From: an uncultured Arenicella sp.
GTDB lineage: Bacteria > Pseudomonadota > Gammaproteobacteria > Arenicellales > Arenicellaceae
Reading direction: 5' to 3'
Length of the DNA stretch: 64,000 nucleotides
NCBI GenBank assembly: GCA_938045295.1
Contig: CALINO010000012.1
Location: forward strand, 1 to 64,000
Below, piece after piece: positions 54,333-62,532 of this stretch. Each line of letters opens with the position of its first letter. Position 1 is the first letter of the stretch. Under the pieces are notes generated by a model. It did not search any database and was not told where the DNA came from. It saw only the letters and a list, made by a program, of their open reading frames with translations. The position numbers were made by a program, and so were the translations under genes.

Positions 54333-56288
54333 TTAATTAAAACCAATAAAAGACAGCAGCCGCTGTTCCAGCTCGGTTGTTTTTTCTACCTCTAATTGTT
54401 CGCTCCATTTAGCATTAAAGGCTTGTGCGCTGCTTTGCAGCTGGCTGAGTAAGTCGGTTTTATTTAACAGCGGGTTGTTTGAAAAATGAACCCCGGTGCT
54501 TGGGTCTAGCCACGTTTGCCAGCCATTGTTTGCGGCGCGAATGCAAAAATCGGTATCGCAAAAAAGCCGTTGCATGGTTGGATCTAGTGGCGCGGTTGTT
54601 TCAAATACATTGGCGCGTATTAGAGCCGAAGAAAAGTTGACCCAAGGTTGGCGTAAGCCGGTTGACTGAGTGCGCGGCGTGGCCAAATAATTGGGCTTGA
54701 ATTGCATGCTTGCGTACATTGAGTCCAGCCCTTGATCGTTACCGCCAATAATGCCCAGCGACTTATTGTGGCTAAAGTGGGCTAGTAATGTTTGCAGGTA
54801 ATCGTGAGGAATGCGGGCGTTTTCGTGCAACAGCCAAATGTAATCACAACCGTGTTTTAGTGCTTGTTCAATACCTCGGTTAAACGCGTCGGCATGGCGG
54901 TGGTGTTGAGTATTTAAATGGCGGTGTTCAACACTGTAAAGGTATTGCGGGTCAAAAGCGGCTACGTTGCTAAGTGAGTCTACGCTCTTAAGCAGTGCTT
55001 GAGTGTTGTGCGAATGCGCTATTACAACCGCAACACGGGGGGGCGAATCAGGTGCGGCCAATGTGCCTGTATTTCGTGTTGTAAAGCGGGCAATATGCGC
55101 ACTCAGAGCATTCACTGCGTCAGCCGCGTTTACGTTATTCCAAATGTGGGCGGCCACCTCGATGTCTTTTTTGTCTTCGCTTTTATGTAGATTAAGATAC
55201 AGCGGCTTATTGGCGCTTGGTGCCCAGGTTAATACCTCTGGCAATAACGATGCTGAGCGAATGTCGGGCAGTACGGTTGGCAACAACAGCGTTGGCTTAC
55301 CCAGTGCGCTGGCAATGTGATAGGTGACGGTGCCTACCGAAATAACCGCATCCACGGCGTTGATAATATGAACTAAATCATCAACGGTTTTGGATTGTTC
55401 TGCCAAGCTAAGAAAGCCGGGTGGAGGGTTGTTGTGTTCAAACGCGCTGACAATGTTGTAGTTCTGCGCCACTAAGGCATTGACTATTTCAGCGGCTTTA
55501 TGGCTAGGCATTTTGCGTAATAATGATGACGCAAGTGGGTGCAGCAGTACGGTCTTTTTGTCTTTTGCCAGTGCGGATGAAATGCGTTGTTTGATTGCGG
55601 CTGTTTTTTCTTTGCTGGTGACAATGTTCGGTTGAATATTGCTTTTAGGCAGCAGCTGATTAATTGAAAAAGCATGACTATTAAACTGTGCGGCCGCGAC
55701 CTCATCAAAGCTTGGCATGTTTTGAATGTGTGCAAAGTCGATGTAAAAGTCAAAGCCCAAAAACTCATTCAATGGCATAAAGCACGTGCTTAATTTAATG
55801 CTGTTTTCGTGCAGGTATATTGGGGAAATGCGTTCTTCGAGTTCTTGCATTAGGAAAAACTCGGGTTGCATCGGAGCCAGTAGCTTGGTTAAGCGTTGTA
55901 ACACACCGAGGCCAATGTAGTTGTCGCCAAGCCCAGTGCCAATACCGTTTATCAATACAAATTTAGGTTGTTTGGGGTTCTTGCTGTGTTGGCTTACTTC
56001 ATTGTGTAGTTCTGAGACGCTGCCAAAGCCAAGGTTGCGAAAACTCTTTGGGTACGAGGGCAAATCAACCAGGTGTTGGGCGTCGTGGTCTGGCAGCTGG
56101 TTTAGTTGCGCGGCTTGCTCGCCCAAAGATTGTTTTAATAAACCGGCGTAATTGCGTGAGGTGATGTAAATGTGCGACGGGGGCACGGCGCTATGATCAA
56201 TGTCAGCGCACGAGCGAATCGTGAGTGGGCGCGAAAACGGCGGCCTGGCATTTAGTTCAGACCCACGATTAATGTAAAACTGCGGCAT
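54333..56288 (-). CDS. Two-domain glycosyltransferase (GT9-like plus GT2-like)
   Basis: This 651-residue protein appears to join two glycosyltransferase folds. Residues about 110-400 resemble the heptosyltransferase-like GT9 fold (LINGIGTGLGDNYIGLGVL, TVLLHPLASSLLRKMP, AVISVGTVTYHIASALGKPTLLL). Residues about 415-610 resemble a GT2 domain (VAVVIAHSHNTQALLKSVDSL, FNRGIEQALKHGCDYIWLLHENARIP). It begins 16 bases after the VCBS-repeat gene, so they are one operon, and it may glycosylate that exported repeat protein or a related surface polymer. This is inference; the GT2 DxD is not obvious (LLHENA). Confidence 0.7.
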   Translation of the reverse strand: MPQFYINRGSELNARPPFSRPLTIRSCADIDHSAVPPSHIYITSRNYAGLLKQSLGEQAAQLNQLPDHDAQHLVDLPSYPKSFRNLGFGSVSELHNEVSQHSKNPKQPKFVLINGIGTGLGDNYIGLGVLQRLTKLLAPMQPEFFLMQELEERISPIYLHENSIKLSTCFMPLNEFLGFDFYIDFAHIQNMPSFDEVAAAQFNSHAFSINQLLPKSNIQPNIVTSKEKTAAIKQRISSALAKDKKTVLLHPLASSLLRKMPSHKAAEIVNALVAQNYNIVSAFEHNNPPPGFLSLAEQSKTVDDLVHIINAVDAVISVGTVTYHIASALGKPTLLLPTVLPDIRSASLLPEVLTWAPSANKPLYLNLHKSEDKKDIEVAAHIWNNVNAADAVNALSAHIARFTTRNTGTLAAPDSPPRVAVVIAHSHNTQALLKSVDSLSNVAAFDPQYLYSVEHRHLNTQHHRHADAFNRGIEQALKHGCDYIWLLHENARIPHDYLQTLLAHFSHNKSLGIIGGNDQGLDSMYASMQFKPNYLATPRTQSTGLRQPWVNFSSALIRANVFETTAPLDPTMQRLFCDTDFCIRAANNGWQTWLDPSTGVHFSNNPLLNKTDLLSQLQSSAQAFNAKWSEQLEVEKTTELEQRLLSFIGFN

Positions 56289-56304
56289 TAAATTTAGTCG
56301 GCTT

Positions 56305-59300
56305 TTAATCAGTCACGCCATTAATGGTGACTGTTACCGTCGTTGTTGAGGTGTCGCCATCGGTATCCACAATGGTGTAACTAAAAACTTCGCTTAAACT
56401 TTCACCATTGTTTAGATCATTAACAATGGTGTTGCCATTATCAAGAGTATAGGTATAGGTGCCATCACTATTTATGTCCATAGTGCCGTAGGTGCTAGTG
56501 ATGGGCGAACCAACAATGCTGGGGGTAGACATAAAAGCAATTTGTGAAATGCTAATCGCCGTATCTGCGCCTGATGTGTCGGCGCTGTTAAACCCTAGCC
56601 CTGTCGAGGGGACGCCACCAGAAATTACATTGCCTGTTAAGGTGACAGTGCCTTCATTAATGGCAACGGCATCTGGTGCCGCGGTGGGCGCAGTGTCGGT
56701 GAGACGAAATTCCACATTGGTAGTGCCGGTATCACCTTCGTTGTCGGTTACCACTAAGGCAAAAAAGTCTTGCGCAGGGTCCGCGCTTGAATGATCAAAC
56801 GAACCTGGTACGCCTGCCACCTCAAAGGTAAAGCTCAGCGTGGTGTTGAAGTCAGAGACACTGACACCATTGATGCTCAAGGTGCCGACGCTACCAGCAA
56901 TATCGAGGGTGTTGCTTGGGCTGGCGGCTAGCAGAGTGCTTAGGCTTAAATCAATGGCACTGCCGCCTTGCGGGGTGATTTGCAAAGCCGTGCCCGAGCT
57001 GAGTAAACCGGCCGATGCAGTCAGTGTGAGTTGCCCCGCTGGAAAACCTGCATTTTCGGCAGAAGAGTAGCGAAACCCACCGCTAACGGCGGTGGCGTTA
57101 AAGGCAGCGCTGGGGGCAGGGTCTTCTACCCCGTCTATGTCCACCGTGAGGGTGGCGGTGTCGGTGTCGCCGTCACCGTCAGTGATTGTGTAAACAAACG
57201 CTTCTCGTAAAAACTCACCACTTTTAAGGCCTTGTACGGCTGGATTGGTGTTGTCTAAGGTGTAGGTATACACGCCTGCGTTGTTGATATTAAAGGTGCC
57301 GTAGTCGCTGGCAAGGTTGCTGCCGGGGGTGCCGTCGGTGCTGCCAAAGTCAATGTCCGAAACCGGGGTGGCATTGGGGTCAATGAGGGTGTCTTGATTG
57401 TCACCCGTTGCAGCAGATAAAGTACCTACCGCATTGCCAGCAATGGGCGTTTGGCCCTCAAAGAGACCAGCGCCCAAGTCTCTGATTCTGTTGTCGTCAT
57501 TGGCGATGGGCACGGTGTCGGCGATGTGAATGTCGAGATCCGTGGGGGCTGAGCTGATATTGCCCGTATCGGTGGCGATAATGGTGAAAGTGTCGATGAT
57601 GCTGTTGTCCCCGCCCGAGTGATCGCGAGAGGTTCCTGTGGGGTCAAAGCGGTAACTGACTTGAGCCGAGCTTGCGCCCGCGCTGTAGCCAGTGAGTGTC
57701 AGTGTGCCATCACTGCTGACGATAGACTGATTGCTGGTAGTTAAATTTTGTAATTGCGCTAAGCTTAGGGTCAGTAGGCCGTTGTCTTCGTCCGTGATGC
57801 TGAGCGCCGAGGCGCTGTTTAAGCCCGATTCGGCATTGAGGGTGAATGTGCTGGTTGTGGTGGCGTTTTCAAGCACAGAAATATCGCTGCCTGCCGCAGC
57901 CGTACCACTGTTGGGGATAATGACGGTGGGTCGCTCGTCGACGCCATTGATGGTCACCGTTAAGCTTGTGCTCGAGGTGTCGCCGTCGGTATCCGCAATG
58001 GTGTAGTTAAAGACTTCGACTAAGGATTCCCCGCTTCTAATGTCTTGAACGTCCGCGTTGCCGTTGTCCAGCGTGTAAGTGTAAGTTCCATCGGCGTTGA
58101 TATCCATAGTGCCATAGGTGCTGGCAAATGGAGTGCCGACTGTTTTAGTGCCACTGAAGTTGATGCCACTCACACTAATTGCGGTATCTGCACCGGTGGT
58201 GTCGTTGGTAGTGATATCGCCTGTTACTGTATTAGGGATGGCGTCTTCGGTAATGCTTGCATTATCTTGTGCGGCAGTAGGTGCCGTATCGCCTAAGCGA
58301 AACTCAACCGTTTGATTGCTTGAGTCATCTTCGTTGTCGATAACCGTAAAGGCAAAACTGTCGCCAATAAATTGATCTTGGGTGTTGTGGATATAGTTAC
58401 CAGTGCTATTTCCACTCTCACGTGTAATTTCGTAAATAAACGACACCTGTTGCGTGATGGTGTTGTAGTCGGTTATTGATAGAGTGCCAGTGTCACCATC
58501 AATATCAATATTAGTGAAGCTTGAGTTGGTTAATTGATTCAGCGTGATGGCGATAGGGCTGCCGCCTGGTGGCGTGATCAACAAAGCAGTGCCTGTTGCT
58601 TTTAAGCCTGCTGGCGCGCTAATGTTCAGCTGCCCGTTTGGGAAGGCCGCCGGTTCGGCAACCTGATAAAGGTTACCAGATGTGTTGAACGATAACGTTG
58701 GGGGGGCGTCTTCAACGCCATCAATGGTAATAAAAATGTCGGCGTTGTCGGTGCTGCCGTCACCGTCTTCAATGGTGTAGTTGAATGTTTCGACTAACGT
58801 TTCACCGGCCTTTAAGCCTTGAACATTTGCGTTGGTGTTGTCTAGGGTGTAGGTATACACCCCTCCTGAATTGATGACGAAAGAACCGTAGGTGCTTGCT
58901 AAAATACTGCCAACCGTATTAACGGAGCTACCAAAGGCAACCCGTATGACTGGATTGAGGTTGGTTTCGGTAAGGGTGTCGGCATTATCACCGATAGCCG
59001 CACCCAAATTGCCCACTGCATTGCCCGCGATGGCTGAAGAGCCTTCAGGCATGCGGCGAGCATCGTTTCGCGCGATGGGGTCAATGTCTTCAATTAGAAC
59101 AGTCAGGGTGCCGGTGCCCGAGTCACCTTCACGGTCAATGAGTTCAAAATCGAACTCTTCTAAAAACTCCGTGCCACCAGAGTGATCAAATGCCTTACTG
59201 TCGCTGATAAACGAGTAAGACAGTGTGCCGTTTTGCGCGTCAAAGCCAGTTAACGTTAACGTGCCGTCTGTGCCTGTGATTTGAATGTTGCTGGTTACTA

Positions 59301-61752
59301 AATTATTTAACTGAAACAGGCTCAGTGACGTGGTGGCGTTGGCTTCATTGGTAATTGACAGTGCTGTTATTTCAGCAAGGCCGGCGGCGGCCGACAACGA
59401 GATGTTACTAAACGCCGTGGCCGATTGGTTTTCCACCACGCTGGATTGGCCGCTTGCGGTGCTGTTGGTGTCTTGTATTGTGATCTCAGGGGCGGGGTCG
59501 TCAAAGCCATTAATCGATACACGTAATGAGTTCCCACTGGTGTCGCCGTCGCCGTCTTCAATGCTGTATGAAAAAAACTCGGTCAGGCTATTGCCGCTTT
59601 TTAATGCTTGTACGTCGGGGTTAGTGTCATCAAGCGTGTATGTGTAAACACCCGAGCTACTAATATTCAAAGTGCCGTAGTTCCCATTTAAATCGTTGCC
59701 AATAATGCCGCTTGCTGAGCCAAAATTCACCTCGGTGACCGGGTTTGCGTTGGTGTCGATAATTGTGTCGGCCACATCGCCAGTGGCGGCGCCGGTAGCA
59801 AACACAGCGTTGCCAATAAGAGCACTGCCATTTTCGGTTACCGAAGGGGTGTCGGCATTGGCTTGTGGTTCGGTGTCGGCAATTAAAATTTCCAACGTTT
59901 GTGCGGCACTTTGGTCGCCTTCAGTATCGGTGATTTGAAATGAAAACGGCTCAATAACACTGTCGTCTCCAGCACTGTGGTCTTGAGCGTCACCACTTGG
60001 GTTATAGGCGTAAGACAAGGTGTTGGTTACCGTGCTGTAATTGCTTAAACGCAGCTGCCCCAATGCGCTGTTGATGGTGATGGGGCTGGTATTGAGATTC
60101 GACAGTTCGGCCAAGGTAATATTAGTGCTGGCATTGCTGCTGTTCGTTACTGACAGCGCGGTGCCTGATACGGCCAGCCCCGCAGTGGCACTAAAGCTTA
60201 TTGTTTTTACCGTCAGGCTGTTGTCATTTTCAAGCACCGAGGTGTCGCCTGCAACCACGCCGTTATCATCGTTAATGGTAATAACAGGTAAGGCGTCTTC
60301 AATGCCATTGATGGTAATGCTGACGGTTGTGGTGTCAGTGTCGTTATCACCATCGGTAATTTCATAGCTTAGAATGTCGGTTAAGCTCTGGCCACTTTTT
60401 AGTCCTTGAACCGATGGATTAGTGTTGTCTAGCGTATAGGTGTATATGCCTTGATTGCTGATGGTGAACGAGCCGTAACTGCCATTAATATTGGCGCTGG
60501 TAACCGGGGTTGGGTTGGTATCAAACATAATGTCGGCATTATCGCCAATTGCTGAGGCCGTAGTGCCAAAAGTATTGCCAGCAATCGCTGACATGTCTTC
60601 ATCGATACTGCGTATGTCTGGGTTAGCAACCGGTGATGTGTCTAAGATGTTAATGTTTAACGCGCCGGTGACGGTTTGCGTTTGGCTGCTGTCTTTTAAT
60701 GCGATATTGATGATTTCATTAAGTATGTCGTTCACTGCACCCGAATGGTCTTGGCTGTTACCCGTTGGGTCGTAACGGTAATCTAACTCTCCAGTGGTTT
60801 GATTAAAGCCGATGATGGTAAATTCACCGCGCGCCTCTAGCGGTATGGCAAGAGGAGACACACTGGCATTATTTAATTGCGTTAGAGTAAATTGGCTGCC
60901 ATTGAATTCAACGTACTCGAGGCCGCCAGGCGCAAACAAAGTGAATTGACTTTGTAGCTGTGAGTTTTCTTGAACACTCACAGTGTCGGTGCCCGTAATG
61001 CTGGGTAGCACTTGCCATGTAATGGTGGCGGTGTCAGTGTCTCCGTCGTTGTCTTGTAATGTATAGACAAAGGAGTCTTGTTGCCCACCTAGGTTGGCGG
61101 GAGGGGTGTATTCGAAATCACCATTGGGTTGAATGCTGATGCGCCCGCCAAGGTCGGTTAGCTCGTCGTTAACGGCAATGACCTGGGCACCATCAACGAT
61201 GATGTCTGAGCCGCCAATGATATTGGTGACTACGTTTTCTAAGAACGGTGAAGCCCCATCAAAAATAAAACCGTCATCTATTGCTTGAGGTAGGGCGTTG
61301 ACGCGAATCGTGGCCGTGGCCTGAACCATTGTTCCGTTTGAGGCGGCTACTTGGTAAGTAAAACTGTCGGTGCCAGTAAAGTTGATGTTAGGTAAATATG
61401 AAAAGGAGCCGTCTCTTTGCAGTGTAAGCGCCCCGTTTCTCACATCATCAAGCACTGAAGCCGTGGCATTCGCATTGGTTTGATCATTGCTTAATACACC
61501 TTGCGCAACCGGTACGTTTAGCAATGTGTTTTCATTAACCAGATAGCTATCATCATTAGCTAAAAGATCTTCGTTTAATAGATAATTCAGAATGGCCGAT
61601 AAAGAGCCAGCGCGTTTTTTCCGGTCAAGGCGATCGTCAGTGTCTTGGGTCAGGGCATATGCATTATTGTTGCCTAGATCGAAGACGTTGTCGGCAATTA
61701 ATATCGATCCGCCGACGGCACTCAATAATGATAATTTTTGTACTGTTTTCAT
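56305..61752 (-). CDS. Giant VCBS/cadherin-like repeat surface protein
   Basis: This is a 1815-residue predicted exported protein, probably an adhesin or surface-layer component. A hydrophobic N-terminal stretch is followed by two bacterial Ig/cadherin-like domains (about 85-155 and 160-250). Then a compound unit of about 265 residues is repeated six times. VCBS domains with the core TYTYTLDN centre near residues 437, 704, 967, 1226, 1495 and 1768, each linked by a second domain type (ITNE...LTLTG...DHSGG) and Asp/Gly/Thr-rich DGDGDT loops, probably Ca2+-binding. The protein stops right after the last VCBS domain, with no RTX nonapeptides, LPXTG or obvious type I secretion signal. AGGG precedes the ATG. 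Confidence 0.85.
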   Translation of the reverse strand: MKTVQKLSLLSAVGGSILIADNVFDLGNNNAYALTQDTDDRLDRKKRAGSLSAILNYLLNEDLLANDDSYLVNENTLLNVPVAQGVLSNDQTNANATASVLDDVRNGALTLQRDGSFSYLPNINFTGTDSFTYQVAASNGTMVQATATIRVNALPQAIDDGFIFDGASPFLENVVTNIIGGSDIIVDGAQVIAVNDELTDLGGRISIQPNGDFEYTPPANLGGQQDSFVYTLQDNDGDTDTATITWQVLPSITGTDTVSVQENSQLQSQFTLFAPGGLEYVEFNGSQFTLTQLNNASVSPLAIPLEARGEFTIIGFNQTTGELDYRYDPTGNSQDHSGAVNDILNEIINIALKDSSQTQTVTGALNINILDTSPVANPDIRSIDEDMSAIAGNTFGTTASAIGDNADIMFDTNPTPVTSANINGSYGSFTISNQGIYTYTLDNTNPSVQGLKSGQSLTDILSYEITDGDNDTDTTTVSITINGIEDALPVITINDDNGVVAGDTSVLENDNSLTVKTISFSATAGLAVSGTALSVTNSSNASTNITLAELSNLNTSPITINSALGQLRLSNYSTVTNTLSYAYNPSGDAQDHSAGDDSVIEPFSFQITDTEGDQSAAQTLEILIADTEPQANADTPSVTENGSALIGNAVFATGAATGDVADTIIDTNANPVTEVNFGSASGIIGNDLNGNYGTLNISSSGVYTYTLDDTNPDVQALKSGNSLTEFFSYSIEDGDGDTSGNSLRVSINGFDDPAPEITIQDTNSTASGQSSVVENQSATAFSNISLSAAAGLAEITALSITNEANATTSLSLFQLNNLVTSNIQITGTDGTLTLTGFDAQNGTLSYSFISDSKAFDHSGGTEFLEEFDFELIDREGDSGTGTLTVLIEDIDPIARNDARRMPEGSSAIAGNAVGNLGAAIGDNADTLTETNLNPVIRVAFGSSVNTVGSILASTYGSFVINSGGVYTYTLDNTNANVQGLKAGETLVETFNYTIEDGDGSTDNADIFITIDGVEDAPPTLSFNTSGNLYQVAEPAAFPNGQLNISAPAGLKATGTALLITPPGGSPIAITLNQLTNSSFTNIDIDGDTGTLSITDYNTITQQVSFIYEITRESGNSTGNYIHNTQDQFIGDSFAFTVIDNEDDSSNQTVEFRLGDTAPTAAQDNASITEDAIPNTVTGDITTNDTTGADTAISVSGINFSGTKTVGTPFASTYGTMDINADGTYTYTLDNGNADVQDIRSGESLVEVFNYTIADTDGDTSSTSLTVTINGVDERPTVIIPNSGTAAAGSDISVLENATTTSTFTLNAESGLNSASALSITDEDNGLLTLSLAQLQNLTTSNQSIVSSDGTLTLTGYSAGASSAQVSYRFDPTGTSRDHSGGDNSIIDTFTIIATDTGNISSAPTDLDIHIADTVPIANDDNRIRDLGAGLFEGQTPIAGNAVGTLSAATGDNQDTLIDPNATPVSDIDFGSTDGTPGSNLASDYGTFNINNAGVYTYTLDNTNPAVQGLKSGEFLREAFVYTITDGDGDTDTATLTVDIDGVEDPAPSAAFNATAVSGGFRYSSAENAGFPAGQLTLTASAGLLSSGTALQITPQGGSAIDLSLSTLLAASPSNTLDIAGSVGTLSINGVSVSDFNTTLSFTFEVAGVPGSFDHSSADPAQDFFALVVTDNEGDTGTTNVEFRLTDTAPTAAPDAVAINEGTVTLTGNVISGGVPSTGLGFNSADTSGADTAISISQIAFMSTPSIVGSPITSTYGTMDINSDGTYTYTLDNGNTIVNDLNNGESLSEVFSYTIVDTDGDTSTTTVTVTINGVTD

Positions 61753-61789
61753 AGTTAACCCTAACCCAGATTTTTAAAATTATGTTTGA

Positions 61790-62326
61790 TTAGCTTATTC
61801 GAGTTAACCGAAAGCTGTAGACATCGCCGTCATCTCTTACCACAAAGCTATTGCTGTTGGCGCAATCTAAGGTGAATGATTGCGCTAAATTATTCGCCAG
61901 ATTGACAACCTCACCATGAGTGGGGGATGTTTGTGGAGACCCTACAGGGTTAGTGCTTGCAGCCCCAGTAGTTAAATCCACTGTGCCCTCATCTGTTACC
62001 CGCCCCCTGCTGGTGGCATCAGTGTCAGTGCTAATAATGCACCAGTCTGTAACTAGGCGTATGTCGTTTCCAGTAATTGTGATTTGTACTTGTGACTGAG
62101 GATCTCCTTGGTTAAAACTTACCCCATTTTCTTGATACTCAGTCATTAACCATGTGCTGGTGCCGTCAACGCACAACATATCAGGCCCAGATGTTTGGGC
62201 ATGTGCTGGAGATACAACGGCATTAAGCATTGGCTTGCTCCAGTGTTTAGGGAGTGCAGCGGATACCGCTGCCCCAGTTAAAACCAAAGCAATTTTTCGG
62301 CGAGTGCCGATTAGTGTGTTTGTCAC
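61790..62326 (-). CDS. Small exported protein upstream of the VCBS gene
   Basis: I do not recognise this protein of about 178 residues. The N-terminus has a twin-Arg-like signal (GTRRKIALVLTGAAVSA) and a signal-peptidase site after AHA. Four cysteines and a mainly beta-predicted body follow. GTG at 62326 is preceded by GGGTAG; a TTG at 62338 is also open. It is the first gene of a likely operon with the giant repeat protein (37-base gap) and the glycosyltransferase. Confidence 0.6.
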   Translation of the reverse strand: MTNTLIGTRRKIALVLTGAAVSAALPKHWSKPMLNAVVSPAHAQTSGPDMLCVDGTSTWLMTEYQENGVSFNQGDPQSQVQITITGNDIRLVTDWCIISTDTDATSRGRVTDEGTVDLTTGAASTNPVGSPQTSPTHGEVVNLANNLAQSFTLDCANSNSFVVRDDGDVYSFRLTRIS

Positions 62327-62434
62327 GTTTCTACCCAATAGATCAACTTTACAATCTAAATTTATCTTGCTTGTGTGTTCAAGACAATAGTGGATAAGCC
62401 GTTAAGTTGACATTTGTTTACATTTCAAGAGTGT

Positions 62435-62453
62435 TTTTGGTAAATTACCAAAA
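62435..62453. promoter_or_regulatory. Perfect 19-bp operator-like palindrome
   Basis: TTTTGGTAA-A-TTACCAAAA is a perfect dyad with a one-base centre. It lies in the 206-base gap between divergent genes and overlaps a possible -10 region downstream of TTTACA (62417-62422). It looks like a binding site for a dimeric repressor, family unknown. Confidence 0.6.
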
Positions 62454-62532
62454 TAACTAAAAATTATAAGCTAATTATTTTTTGTTATGTTAATTTGGGT
62501 CAACTTCTAAATCGATACGCTTGTTCATTATT

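Noticed and set aside
56305-61752. Many long open frames on the + strand opposite the VCBS gene
   Set aside because: They are fragmented, mirror the repeat period, and have no ribosome binding sites; they are shadows of the repetitive minus-strand gene.
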